A stretch of DNA of 34,246 nt from Betaproteobacteria bacterium (GCA_947458835.1 CANHBC010000014.1:1-34246); one strand, 5' to 3'; positions 9,068-18,587 are shown, numbered from the stretch's first letter. Notes: a model not told the origin generated them from the sequence alone. Program-made: numbers and translations.

Positions 9068-9961
9068 ATGGGCCCATGGCCGATGCTGGTCGGTACCGGC
9101 GTGATGCTCGGCCTGAGCATCCCGATCGCGCGGGCCGCAGCGTCGGCGGGCGTATCGGCGATCGCCTACGCGTTCTGGCCGACCGCATTCGCCGCCGCGC
9201 TGCTGGCGCTGTTCGCCGCCCGACGGCACGGCCGGCTGCGCCCGACCCTGCCGTTGTGTCGCTATGCCGCCGCGTCCGGGTTCCTTGGCCATGCGGCGCC
9301 GATGACCGTGACGTTCTGGGTGTCGGCGCAGGCTGGCGCCGGCTTCGCCGCGCTCGCGTTCACCCTGACGCCAGTGACCACGGTCGCGATCAGCCTGCTG
9401 CTGCGCCACGAGCGTTTCAGCCGGTTACGGCTGGCCGCGGTGGTGATCGGCTGCGCCGGGGCCGTGGTCCTGGTGCTTGGCCGCGGTCAAGCGATGGAGG
9501 GTGCTTCGATGGCCGTCGTGCTGGCGCCGCTGATCCCGGTGCTGATCGGCGGCGGCAACGTCTACCGTGCACGCCACACGCCGGTGGGAGTCGCCGGTGG
9601 CTGGCTCGGGTCGATGAACCTGGCCGCTTCCTGCGCGATGCTGCTGATGGTCGGGCTGGCCACCGGACACATCGGCTTCACGCCGACCCCGGCCGCGCTC
9701 GGCTGGCTCGCGCTGCAGGCGCTGGCGATGGTGGCTGGCTACGCGATGTACTTCGAGCTGATCCGGCGCAGCGACGCGGTGACCTTCAGCTTCGTGGGCT
9801 ACGTGATGATGCTGACCGGGGTCGCGGTGGGCGTGGGCATCCTCGGCGAGCGGCTGCCGCCCTCGGCGATGCCTGCGCTGGCGCTGATCGTCACCGCCTT
9901 TCTGCTGATCCGGCGTGCGGCCAGGCTCACGGCTCGGAATACTTGCGCGACGACCCCCTGA
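9068..9961 (+). CDS. DMT/EamA family transporter
   Basis: About ten hydrophobic segments; ALAFTLTPVTTVAISLLLRHERFSRLRLAAVVIGCAGAVVLVLG is typical of the EamA first repeat. Confidence 0.85.
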   Translation: MGPWPMLVGTGVMLGLSIPIARAAASAGVSAIAYAFWPTAFAAALLALFAARRHGRLRPTLPLCRYAAASGFLGHAAPMTVTFWVSAQAGAGFAALAFTLTPVTTVAISLLLRHERFSRLRLAAVVIGCAGAVVLVLGRGQAMEGASMAVVLAPLIPVLIGGGNVYRARHTPVGVAGGWLGSMNLAASCAMLLMVGLATGHIGFTPTPAALGWLALQALAMVAGYAMYFELIRRSDAVTFSFVGYVMMLTGVAVGVGILGERLPPSAMPALALIVTAFLLIRRAARLTARNTCATTP

Positions 9962-10289
9962 ACTGCTCGGCGGGGTACTTGAGCGCGTTCAGCCCGATCT
10001 TCTCCTCGGCCGCGGCGACGAGGTCGAACTGCAGCCGGTCGGCGAGGCGAACCAGATAGAGCAGCACGTCGGCCGATTCATGCCGGATGCGCTCCCGGTG
10101 CGCCGGTTCGGGGTGGTAGCTTTCCGGGCCCTCGATCCACAGGAATTCGGCCGCGAGTTCACCCGCCTCGGAAGCCACGCCGATCGCGAGGTTCTTGGGC
10201 GAGTGGAACTGCTCCCAGTCGCGTTCCGCGGCGAAGCGGCGAAGGCGTTCAGTGAGGCCGGCAAGGCTGTCCGGGGTCATCGCTGCCAT
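9927..10289 (-). CDS. MazG-like nucleotide pyrophosphohydrolase
   Basis: RDWEQFHSPKNLAIGVASEAGELAAEFLW...RHESADVLLYLVRLADRLQFDL: EAxE...ExAD MazG-like motif. Confidence 0.9.
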   Translation of the reverse strand: MAAMTPDSLAGLTERLRRFAAERDWEQFHSPKNLAIGVASEAGELAAEFLWIEGPESYHPEPAHRERIRHESADVLLYLVRLADRLQFDLVAAAEEKIGLNALKYPAEQFRGSSRKYSEP

Positions 10290-10359
10290 CCATGGAGGTC
10301 GGTCGCCGGAGTCTAGCGCTACACTCGGCGACGGGACCAAACGCCTGCAGGGGGCATGC

Positions 10360-11082
10360 ATGTACAACCTCTACTACTGGCCGCATATCCAGGGGCGCGG
10401 CGAGTTCGTCCGCCTTGCGCTCGAGGCCGCCGGCGCCGAGTACGTCGACGTGGCGCGCCAGCCCGAGAAGAAGGGCGGCGGGCGTGCCGCCGTGGCCGCG
10501 CTGCTGCAGGGTACTGACCCGCGTGCCCCTTTCGCGCCGCCGATCCTCGAGGTCGACGGCGAGTGGATCTCGCAGACCGGCAACATCCTCGCCTTCCTGG
10601 GCCCCCGCCTGGGGCTGGTGCCCAGGGATGAGCGCTCGCGCCGCTGGGCCAACCAGCTGCAGCTGGTGGTCGCCGACTTCGTGGTCGAAGCGCACGATAC
10701 CCACCATCCGATCGCCAAGCATCTCTACTACGAGGAGCAGAAGCCGGCTGCCCGCCGGCGTTCCAGGGCGTTCGTGGAACTGCGCATGCCGAAGTTCCTC
10801 GGGTACTTCGAGGCGGTGCTCGCGCGCAACCCGAAGGGCCCGGAGTGGATGGTCGGGGCCGCGATGTCGTACGTCGACCTCTCGGTGTTCCAGGTGGTGG
10901 CCGGGCTGCGCTACGCCTTCCCGAAGGCGATGTCGCGGCTGGAGCCGGCGCATCCGCTGCTGGTGGCCCTGTGCGCCCGGGTCGCCCGGCAGCCCCGGGT
11001 CGCGCGTTACCTCCGGTCGAAGCGGCGCATCCCGTTCAACCAGGGCGGCATCTTCCGGCATTACCCTGAACTGGACCGGTGA
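10360..11082 (+). CDS. Glutathione S-transferase family protein
   Basis: YNLYYWPHIQGRGEFVRLALEAAGAEYVDV thioredoxin-like N-domain; ISQTGNILAFLG. Confidence 0.85.
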   Translation: MYNLYYWPHIQGRGEFVRLALEAAGAEYVDVARQPEKKGGGRAAVAALLQGTDPRAPFAPPILEVDGEWISQTGNILAFLGPRLGLVPRDERSRRWANQLQLVVADFVVEAHDTHHPIAKHLYYEEQKPAARRRSRAFVELRMPKFLGYFEAVLARNPKGPEWMVGAAMSYVDLSVFQVVAGLRYAFPKAMSRLEPAHPLLVALCARVARQPRVARYLRSKRRIPFNQGGIFRHYPELDR

Positions 11083-11129
11083 GGCCGCCGGTCGTACCGA
11101 CCTTCGGCGGTGCGACCGGATGCTGCTGC

Positions 11130-12191
11130 TCAGGCAGCCGTCGCCACCGGATAGTCTGTGTAGCCCTTTTCGCCGCCGGCATAGAACGTCGACGGGTCGG
11201 CCGCGGCCAGCGGCGTCCCTTCGCGCAGCCGCTGCGGCAGGTCAGGGTTGGCGATGAACAGCTGGCCGAACGCGACCGCATCCGCGCCACCCGAGGCGAC
11301 GATCGCTGCCGCGCTGCCGGCGTCGAATCCGGCGCCGGCGATGTAGGTGCCGGGGAAGCGCTTGCGCAGTTCGTGGTGGTACTCCGACTGGCGTGCGGCG
11401 GGTGCGACGTGCAGGTAGGCCAGCCCCAGCGGTGCGATCTGGTCGACCAGCGTCGTGCAGGTCTGCATCGGATCGTGGTCGGTGATGTCGTTGAAGGCCA
11501 TCTCCGGGGAGATCTTGATGCCGAGGCGGTCCGCACCGATGGCCGCGGCGATCGCCTGCAGCGCCTCCACCGTGAAGCGCACCCGGTTGGTCGCACTGCC
11601 GCCATAGCGGTCGGTACGCAGGTTCGTGCCGCTGGAAAGGAACTGCATCGGCAGGTAGCCCGACGCCGCGTGGAACTCGACGCCGTCGAAGCCTGCCTCG
11701 ATCGCACGTCGTGCCGCTGCTGCATAGCCCTGGATCACCGCCGCGATGCCGCCTTCGGTCAGCGCCACCGGCACCGGGTGCGGCAGCATTCCGCTGTCGG
11801 TATACACGGTGCCCTCGGCCCGCACGGCCGACGGTGCCACCGGTGTCGCGTTGCCCGGCAGCAGTGACGGATGGCTGATCCGGCCCGCGTGCATCAGCTG
11901 CGCGACGATCTCCCCGCCCGCGACGTGCACCGCGGCGGTGACCGCCTTCCATGCTTCCACGTGGACGGCGTCCGCCAGGCCGGGCGTGTGCACGTAGCCC
12001 TTGCCCATCGGCTCCGGGAAGATTCCTTCGCTGATGATCAGTCCGGCGCTGGCGCGCTGGGCGTAGTAAGTGGCGGCTATCGGCAGCGGGCGACCTGAAT
12101 CGTCGGCGCGTGCGCGGGTCATCGGCGCCATCACGACGCGGTTCCGGAGGGTGAGCCGGCCAACCTTGAGCGCATCGAACAACGTGGTCAT
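11130..12191 (-). CDS. Old Yellow Enzyme family alkene reductase (NemA-like)
   Basis: LKVGRLTLRNRVVMAPMTRARADDSGRP, AQLMHAGRISHPSLLPG, FDGVEFHAASGYLPMQFLSSGTNLRTDRYGGS. Confidence 0.93.
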   Translation of the reverse strand: MTTLFDALKVGRLTLRNRVVMAPMTRARADDSGRPLPIAATYYAQRASAGLIISEGIFPEPMGKGYVHTPGLADAVHVEAWKAVTAAVHVAGGEIVAQLMHAGRISHPSLLPGNATPVAPSAVRAEGTVYTDSGMLPHPVPVALTEGGIAAVIQGYAAAARRAIEAGFDGVEFHAASGYLPMQFLSSGTNLRTDRYGGSATNRVRFTVEALQAIAAAIGADRLGIKISPEMAFNDITDHDPMQTCTTLVDQIAPLGLAYLHVAPAARQSEYHHELRKRFPGTYIAGAGFDAGSAAAIVASGGADAVAFGQLFIANPDLPQRLREGTPLAAADPSTFYAGGEKGYTDYPVATAA

Positions 12192-12387
12192 TGAACGCTC
12201 CTGAGTGTTTGCGGGTACGGGATGGATCCAATGCTCGCGTGTATTCGCCGGCAATGAAATCGGAGAATTCGGATCGTTTCGTTCAGATTCGTTGAAAGAT
12301 TCCTGTGCTGACGCGCAGGCCTCGAACTCGAGGTCGGTGAGGCCGGAAGTAGGCGGCGGGGTGCGCGCCCGCTAGAATGCGCCCACC

Positions 12388-13653
12388 TTGGATGCTCCGA
12401 CCAGTCACGTTCCCGATGCCCCTTCACGCCTTCGCGTGAACCCGTCCGTCCCGGCGCGCGACCTGTGCACCGACTGCGGCATCTCGCGCAGCAGCGACCC
12501 GAAGCGCTGCGGCCGTGCCTGCCAGTTCATCCGCCCGGACTACCCGGCGCTCGAGACGCAGGTGCACGGGCGCAGTCGCGACCCGGCGCGGCCGGACGAA
12601 CTGCACTTCGGGCCGTTCCGGCGCATGGTCCGTGCCTCGATGAAGCAGCCATCGGCGGGTGCGCAGTGGACGGGCATCACCACCGGCATCGCCGAACGGC
12701 TGCTGGCTCGCGGGCTGGTCGACGCGGTGCTCACCATGGCGCCCGATCCGGCGGATCGCTGGCGTCCAGTGCCGGTACTGGTCACCTCGGCGGCGGACAT
12801 GGCGACCTGCCGTGGCATGCGCATGGGATACGCGCCGCTGCTCTCGTTGCTCGAGCCGGCGCTGGCCGCCGGCCACAAGCGGCTGGCGGTGGTCGGCATC
12901 CCGTGCCAGGTCTACGCACTGCGCGCGCTCGAGCAGGAACTCGGCTTCGAGCGCCTTTACGTGATCGGTACGCCCTGCTCGGACAACACCACCACCGAGA
13001 ACTTTCACGCCTTCCTCGAACTGCTGGCGGACGACCCGGCGACCATCACCTACCTCGAGTTCCGCGCCGACTACCGGGTCGAGCTGCGATTCACCGACGG
13101 GCGTACGAAGCTGATTCCCTTCCTCGACCTGCCGATCTCGAAGCTGCCGCCGGACTTCTTCCCGCTGACCTGCCGCACCTGCGTCGACTACACCAACGTG
13201 CTGGCCGACATCACCGTCGGCTACATGGGCGGGCAGGGCGAGCAGTGGCTGCTGGTGCGCAACGAGCGAGGCGAGGAACTGCTCGGGCTGCTGGGCGACG
13301 ACGTGCGCACCGCGGCTCCGGGCTCGGCCGGCAAGCGGCAGGGCCCGGTGAAGGGCTTCCTCGCCAACGTCGAGCGCGCCGCCGGGGGGCTGCCGCTGCG
13401 CCGGATGCCGGGCTGGCTGCGGCCGCTGGTGAACTTCCTGATGCCACGCATCGGTCCGCGCGGGCTGGAGTTCGCCCGCACCCGGGTCGAGATGAAGGCG
13501 CTCGAGTCGGTCGTGCACCTGCGCCGGGAGCGGCCGCGCCGCCTGCGGCACATGGTGCCGGCCCATGTCTGGGCGCTGGTGGAGGCGTACGGGTTGAAAC
13601 CGCGCGACGACGAGCGCCGCGCACCTCGGGGCGGCCCGCACCCCGAGGGCTGA
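12388..13653 (+). CDS. Coenzyme F420 hydrogenase/dehydrogenase beta-subunit family, BciB-like (putative 8-vinyl reductase) ferredoxin-dependent Fe-S flavoprotein
   Basis: CTDCG-x9-RCGRAC Fe-S motif, LHFGPFRRMVRASMKQPSAGAQWTGITTGIAERLL, VVGIPCQVYALRALEQELGFERLYVIGTPCSDNTTTENFHAFLE, CRTCVDYTNVLADITVGYMGG. These resemble cyanobacterial BciB from memory. Start uncertain: TTG at 12388 or GTG at 12436. Confidence 0.75.
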   Translation: MDAPTSHVPDAPSRLRVNPSVPARDLCTDCGISRSSDPKRCGRACQFIRPDYPALETQVHGRSRDPARPDELHFGPFRRMVRASMKQPSAGAQWTGITTGIAERLLARGLVDAVLTMAPDPADRWRPVPVLVTSAADMATCRGMRMGYAPLLSLLEPALAAGHKRLAVVGIPCQVYALRALEQELGFERLYVIGTPCSDNTTTENFHAFLELLADDPATITYLEFRADYRVELRFTDGRTKLIPFLDLPISKLPPDFFPLTCRTCVDYTNVLADITVGYMGGQGEQWLLVRNERGEELLGLLGDDVRTAAPGSAGKRQGPVKGFLANVERAAGGLPLRRMPGWLRPLVNFLMPRIGPRGLEFARTRVEMKALESVVHLRRERPRRLRHMVPAHVWALVEAYGLKPRDDERRAPRGGPHPEG

Positions 13654-13665
13654 GCGCAGGCGCGC

Positions 13666-14307
13666 TCAGGCAGCCCTGGCGAACTGCGCCATGACGTCCT
13701 TCTCGTAGGCCTCGACTTTCTGCACGCTCGGCCGGGCACGCATGCGGTCCATGTGCGCGAGGCAGTTCGGGAACGCGGACAGGTCGAGCTTGAACTGGGT
13801 CGCGCGCCGGAAGCACCAGAAGAAGTAGGTATCGACGGCTGTGAAGTGGTCGAAGAACCAGTCACGGCCCTGGAGCCGTTCCTCGGCGATCTTCAGGTCT
13901 TCGAACAGCAGTTTCTGCGCGACCCGCTTCACCCCGTCGAAGGCCTCGGGGATGTCGCAGTAGTTCTCCGGCCGTGCATTCGGCGTGAGGTGCGGATGGA
14001 TGGTCGAGGCGAACCAGGCCATCAGCGAGATCGCCTTGAACTCGTCGAAGCCTGCAGGCAGCAGGTTCGCCGCCGGGAAGCTGCGTGCGATGAACTGCTG
14101 GATCGCCACGTTCTCGGTCAGTGGGTAGCCGTCGACCAGCAGCACCGGGACCTTGCCCTTCGGGTTCATCGCGAGGTACTCGGCGCTCTTCTGCTCCCTG
14201 GCGCCGGTGTTCACCGTGCGCACCGTGAAGGGCGCACCGGCCTCGGTCAGGTTCACGTAGGCCACCAGCGAGCAGGCCATCGGGGCGTAGCAGAGCGTCA
14301 GGTCCAT
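13666..14307 (-). CDS. Glutathione S-transferase family protein
   Basis: MDLTLCYAPMACSLVAYVNLTEAGAPFTVRTVNT...NPKGKVPVLLVDGYPLTENVAIQQFIAR. Confidence 0.9.
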   Translation of the reverse strand: MDLTLCYAPMACSLVAYVNLTEAGAPFTVRTVNTGAREQKSAEYLAMNPKGKVPVLLVDGYPLTENVAIQQFIARSFPAANLLPAGFDEFKAISLMAWFASTIHPHLTPNARPENYCDIPEAFDGVKRVAQKLLFEDLKIAEERLQGRDWFFDHFTAVDTYFFWCFRRATQFKLDLSAFPNCLAHMDRMRARPSVQKVEAYEKDVMAQFARAA

Positions 14308-14390
14308 CGGTGTCTCCTCCATGTCGGGGCGTGCATCGTACCCGCACGGGCTCTCGATCGGTCAACAGCTGGCCGGGTGCGCGCGTTAGG

Positions 14391-15071
14391 ATGACTGCCA
14401 TGGCCCTTTCCCGCGCCGACCTCGAAGCCGACCTGCTGCGCAGGCAGTACGAACAGTTCCATCCCGAACTGCCGATCGTGCCGCAGCAGGCGTTCGACGC
14501 CTCGCTCGATTGCGTACTCGAGGCGGTCGGCGAAGGCCGCGACCTGTGGCTGTTCGCCTACGGGTCGCTGATCTGGAACCCGCTGTTCCACTTCGAGGAA
14601 CGGCACCCCGCGCTGGTGCACGGGTTGCACCGCCGCTTCTGCCTCTGGTCGAGGATGGGTCGTGGGTCGCCCGATCGGCCGGGACTGATGCTCGCGCTCG
14701 AGCACGGCGGGCGCTGCCACGGCTTCGCGTTTCGCATCCCGGCGCACCTGCTGCGCACCGAACTCACGCTGATCTGGCGGCGCGAGATGGTGATGGGCGC
14801 CTACCAGGCGCGCTGGGTGAATGCGGTCGTGCGCGGCCAGCCGGTGCGCTCGCTCGCGTTCGTGGTCAACCGCAAGGGCTGGCAGTACGCGGGCAAGCTG
14901 CCGGCCGACGAGGTGGTACAGGTGCTCGCGCATGCGCGCGGGCGGCTCGGTTCGGCAGCCGACTACCTGTTCCAGACGGTCGACTGCCTGCGCACCAACG
15001 GCGTGCAGGATGCACGGCTGTTCGCGCTTGCCGAGCAGGTGGCCCGGCTCCGGGCGCCGCTTGCGCCCTGA
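14391..15071 (+). CDS. chaC: Gamma-glutamylcyclotransferase (ChaC family)
   Basis: LWLFAYGSLIWNPLFHFEERHPALVHGLHRRFCLWSRMGRGSPDRPGLMLALEHGGRCHGFAFRIP; ChaC YGSL motif. Confidence 0.93.
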   Translation: MTAMALSRADLEADLLRRQYEQFHPELPIVPQQAFDASLDCVLEAVGEGRDLWLFAYGSLIWNPLFHFEERHPALVHGLHRRFCLWSRMGRGSPDRPGLMLALEHGGRCHGFAFRIPAHLLRTELTLIWRREMVMGAYQARWVNAVVRGQPVRSLAFVVNRKGWQYAGKLPADEVVQVLAHARGRLGSAADYLFQTVDCLRTNGVQDARLFALAEQVARLRAPLAP

Positions 15072-15152
15072 ACCACGGCCGCCCCGGTGCAACAGAAAGA
15101 CCCTTCTCGCGTACGATCGGCGGCCACTGACACCCCGACCAGGAGCGCTGCG

Positions 15153-16145
15153 ATGCCGTTCGAGACTCGACCCTTCCGATGCCCCGTCCCGGTGGTCGCG
15201 GCGCTGCTGCCGGCCCTCGCGCTGGCGGCATTGCCGGCCGGCGCCCAGCCGTTCCCGTCCAAGAGCCTGCGCATCGTCGTGCCGTACGCCCCGGGCGGCG
15301 TCGTCGACTATGTCGGCCGCACGCTCGGACAGAAGCTGTCGGAGCAGCTCGGCCAGTCGGTAGTGATCGACAACCGCGGCGGGGCGGGCGGCATCGTCGG
15401 CGTCGAGGTTGCCGCGCGGGCCGGCGCCGACGGCTACACGCTGCTGGTGATGGACCCGGCGATCGTGATCAACCAGGGCCTGCAGCCGCAGGTGCCCTAC
15501 GATGTTCTGAAGGATTTCCGCACCGTGACGATCGTCACGTCATCCCCCCTGGTGCTGGCGATCAACCCCAAGGTCGGCGCGCGCAGCGTCGCCGAGCTGA
15601 CCGCGATCGCCAAGGCGAAGCCGGGTACGCTGTCGTTTGCCTCGGCCGGCATCGGTACCACGCCGCACATGGCGGGCGAGTTCTTCAAGTCGCGCATCGC
15701 ACAGGACATCGTCCATGTGCCCTACAAGGGCAGCGGCCCGGCGATGACCGACCTGATCGCCGGCAACGTGCAGATGACGTTCTCTTCGATCGCAGCCGCC
15801 ATCCCGTTCTTCAAGGATGCGCGCCTGGTGGGTCTTGCCACCACCGGGCCCCGGCGCGTTGCCGCGCTGTCCGACCTGCCGACAATGATCGAGGCGGGCT
15901 TCGCCGGCTTCGAGGTCGAGCTGTGGCAGGGGCTGTTCGTGCCCTCGGCCACGCCGAAAGACACCGTCGCCCGACTGCATGCCGAGACGGTGAAGGCGTT
16001 GGCCACGGCCGAGCTGCGCGCCGCGCTGGCCAAGGTCGGCAACGATCCGGTGGGCAATTCGCAGGCCGAGGCGGAGCAGTTCGTGCGCGCCGAACTGGCG
16101 AAATGGGCGAAACTGGTGAAAGTCGCCGGCATCAAGCCGCAGTGA
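15153..16145 (+). CDS. Tripartite tricarboxylate transporter substrate-binding protein (Bug family)
   Basis: Signal peptide; [65 protein letters not shown]. Confidence 0.95.
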   Translation: MPFETRPFRCPVPVVAALLPALALAALPAGAQPFPSKSLRIVVPYAPGGVVDYVGRTLGQKLSEQLGQSVVIDNRGGAGGIVGVEVAARAGADGYTLLVMDPAIVINQGLQPQVPYDVLKDFRTVTIVTSSPLVLAINPKVGARSVAELTAIAKAKPGTLSFASAGIGTTPHMAGEFFKSRIAQDIVHVPYKGSGPAMTDLIAGNVQMTFSSIAAAIPFFKDARLVGLATTGPRRVAALSDLPTMIEAGFAGFEVELWQGLFVPSATPKDTVARLHAETVKALATAELRAALAKVGNDPVGNSQAEAEQFVRAELAKWAKLVKVAGIKPQ

Positions 16146-16155
16146 GGGAGCGAAC

Positions 16156-16914
16156 ATGGCTGGACAATCGACCCGGGTAGCCATCGTCACCGGTGCCGGC
16201 AGCGGCATCGGCCGCGCCTCCGCGCTCGCGCTGCTGCGCGACGGCTGGCATGTCGCGCTGGCCGGGCGCCGCCCCGACGCGCTGCAGGCTGTGGCAGCGG
16301 AATCGGGTGCCGGCGCGCGTGCGCTTGCGGTGCCCACCGACATCACCTCGCCCGACTCGGTCGCAGCACTGTTCGCCGCGGTGAAGCAGGCCTGGGGCCG
16401 GCTCGACCTGGTGTTCAACAACGCCGGCCTGAACGCACCCGGCGTACCGCTGGAAGACCTGCCGGTCGAGAAGTGGCTGGCCGTGGTCAACACCAACCTG
16501 ACCGGGGCCTTCCTGTGCACGCAGCAGGCGTTCCGGATGATGAAGGCACAGGACCCGATGGGCGGCCGTATCATCAACAACGGCTCGATCTCGGCACAGG
16601 TTCCGCGGCCCGACTCCGCGCCCTACACCGCGAGCAAGCACGGCATCACCGGCCTCACGAGGACCACCGCGCTCGACGGGCGCAAGTACGACATCGCCTG
16701 CTGCCAGATCGATGTCGGCAATGCGATGACCGAGCTGGCCGCGCGCATGTCCAAGGGCGTGAAGCAGGCCAACGGCGAGATCAAGGCCGAGCCGATGATC
16801 GACGTCGAGGACGTCGGCCGCACCGTGCTGCACATGGCCAACCAGCCGCTGAACGTGAACCTGTTCACCGTGACCATCATGGCGACCAAGATGCCGTTTG
16901 CCGGGCGGGGCTGA
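16156..16914 (+). CDS. SDR family NAD(P)-dependent oxidoreductase
   Basis: [49 protein letters not shown]. Confidence 0.93.
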   Translation: MAGQSTRVAIVTGAGSGIGRASALALLRDGWHVALAGRRPDALQAVAAESGAGARALAVPTDITSPDSVAALFAAVKQAWGRLDLVFNNAGLNAPGVPLEDLPVEKWLAVVNTNLTGAFLCTQQAFRMMKAQDPMGGRIINNGSISAQVPRPDSAPYTASKHGITGLTRTTALDGRKYDIACCQIDVGNAMTELAARMSKGVKQANGEIKAEPMIDVEDVGRTVLHMANQPLNVNLFTVTIMATKMPFAGRG

Positions 16915-16942
16915 ACCCGCTCCTTCACCCCGCCCCGCTCTA

Positions 16943-17009
16943 CCCCAAAACCCGGGTCAGACACGGTTTTCGCGGTTTTCAGAAACCGTGTCTGACCCGG
17001 GTTTTGGGG
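16943..17009. repeat. Perfect inverted repeat, 27-bp arms, 13-nt loop (REP-like palindrome)
   Basis: ccccaaaacccgggtcagacacggttt (16943-16969) / tcgcggttttcag / aaaccgtgtctgacccgggttttgggg (16983-17009). Arms are exact reverse complements. Confidence 0.95.
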
Positions 17010-17126
17010 CGGGTCTGGGCTCGGTCTTGACCGGATTCGACGTGCCAGGGAATACCGCTCGCGTGAGTTAAGCTGCCACGCACCGCGCCGCGTCGTGCGC
17101 CCGCCCTTCTCCCCGACAGGACGATC

Positions 17127-18587
17127 GTGTCTCCCTTCCGCTTCGACACTACCTACACCCGCCTGCCACGACTCTTCTACGCGAAGCAGCATGCCGCCGC
17201 CGCTCCTGAGCCTCGCCTGGTGCTGCTCAACCGCGCGCTCGCGCAGGACCTCGGCCTGGACTTCTCCGGCATGGACGATGTGGCACTGGCCGCGCTGTTC
17301 TCGGGTAACGCGATCCCCGCGGGTGCCGAGCCGTTCGCGCAGGCCTATGCGGGGCACCAGTTCGGCGGTTTCTCGATCCTCGGCGACGGTCGGGCGCTGG
17401 TGCTCGGCGAGCACGTGACGCCCGATGGCCAGCGCGTGGACATCCAGTTCAAGGGCTCCGGCCCGACGCGCTTCTCGCGCAGCGGCGATGGCCGGGCTGC
17501 GCTCGGACCGATGCTGCGCGAGTACGTGATCAGCGAGGCGATGCAGGCGCTGGGCATCCCTACCACCCGTTCGCTGGCGGTGGTCGCCACTGGCGAGGCG
17601 GTCTACCGCGAGCGGCCGCTGCCGGGGGCAGTGCTGACCCGCGTGGCGGCGAGCCACCTGCGGGTGGGCACCGTGCAATACGCCGCCGCGCAGGGCGATC
17701 CTGCGCTGGTGGCGGAACTGGTCGACTACGCGCTCGAGCGCCACTACCCGCACCTGAAGGACGAGGCCAACCGGGGGCTTGCGCTGCTGCGTGCGGTCGG
17801 CGAGCGGCAGGTTGCGCTGGTTGTCGAATGGCTGCGCGTGGGCTTCATCCACGGCGTGATGAACACCGACAACGTGACGCTGTCGGGCGAGACCATCGAC
17901 TACGGACCGTGCGCGTTCATGGATGCCTACGACCCGACCACCGTGTTCAGCTCCATCGACCATCAGGGCCGCTATGCGTTCGGCAACCAGCCACGCATCC
18001 TGCTCTGGAACCTCGCCCGCTTCGCCGAGGCGCTGCTGCCGTCGATCGACGCCGACGGCGAGCGGGCGGTGGAACTGGCCACCGCGCTGCTGCACGAGCT
18101 GACCGACGCCTTCGAGGCCGGATGGCTGTCGATGATGGGACGCAAGCTCGGGCTGTCCGGCAGCGAGCCGGATGATCGTGCGTTGTGCGACGACCTGCTG
18201 AACTGGATGGCACAGATGCGTGTCGACTACACCAACACCTTCCGTGCGCTGCCGGTCGCGCTGGAGCTCGATGGCCCGCCGCCGGGTGAAGCGTTCGCCG
18301 ATCCGGCCTTCGGTCAGTGGCACGCTCGTTGGCGCGCGCGGCTGGCGCGCCAGGGCGACGGGCTCGCGGTGGCGGTCGAGCAGATGCGCGCGGCCAGTCC
18401 GGCGTACATCCCGCGCAACCACCAGGTCGAGGCGGCACTGGCTGCCGGGGTCGCGGGCGACCTGGCGCCGCTGCAACGGCTGCTCGAGGTGCTTGCCGAC
18501 CCGTATTCGGAACGTTCGGGACTGGACGATTACGCGCAGCCGGCGGTGCCCGACGGGCGTGCCTACCAGACGTTCTGCGGGACGTGA
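17127..18587 (+). CDS. selO: SelO/YdiU family protein adenylyltransferase (pseudokinase AMPylator)
   Basis: YAGHQFGGFSILGDGRALVLGE, DIQFKGSGPTRFSRSGDGRAALGPMLREYVISEAMQALGIPTTRSLAVV, GFIHGVMNTDNVTLSGETIDYGPCAFMD. GTG start; ends ...YQTFCGT. Confidence 0.96.
   Translation: MSPFRFDTTYTRLPRLFYAKQHAAAAPEPRLVLLNRALAQDLGLDFSGMDDVALAALFSGNAIPAGAEPFAQAYAGHQFGGFSILGDGRALVLGEHVTPDGQRVDIQFKGSGPTRFSRSGDGRAALGPMLREYVISEAMQALGIPTTRSLAVVATGEAVYRERPLPGAVLTRVAASHLRVGTVQYAAAQGDPALVAELVDYALERHYPHLKDEANRGLALLRAVGERQVALVVEWLRVGFIHGVMNTDNVTLSGETIDYGPCAFMDAYDPTTVFSSIDHQGRYAFGNQPRILLWNLARFAEALLPSIDADGERAVELATALLHELTDAFEAGWLSMMGRKLGLSGSEPDDRALCDDLLNWMAQMRVDYTNTFRALPVALELDGPPPGEAFADPAFGQWHARWRARLARQGDGLAVAVEQMRAASPAYIPRNHQVEAALAAGVAGDLAPLQRLLEVLADPYSERSGLDDYAQPAVPDGRAYQTFCGT

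Noticed and set aside
7194-9188. 664-aa minus-strand ORF across amidase/DUF427
   Set aside because: Antisense shadow of two well-supported genes.
12192-12387. NemR-type regulator next to the OYE gene
   Set aside because: The intergenic region holds no credible regulator ORF and neither neighbour is a TetR protein.
16943-17009. Palindrome as an intrinsic terminator
   Set aside because: Long perfect stem, but neither side carries a T-tract (flanks are ggggcggg and gctcta).
16623-18476. 617-aa minus-strand ORF spanning SDR/selO
   Set aside because: Antisense to SelO and runs through the palindrome; no domain features.
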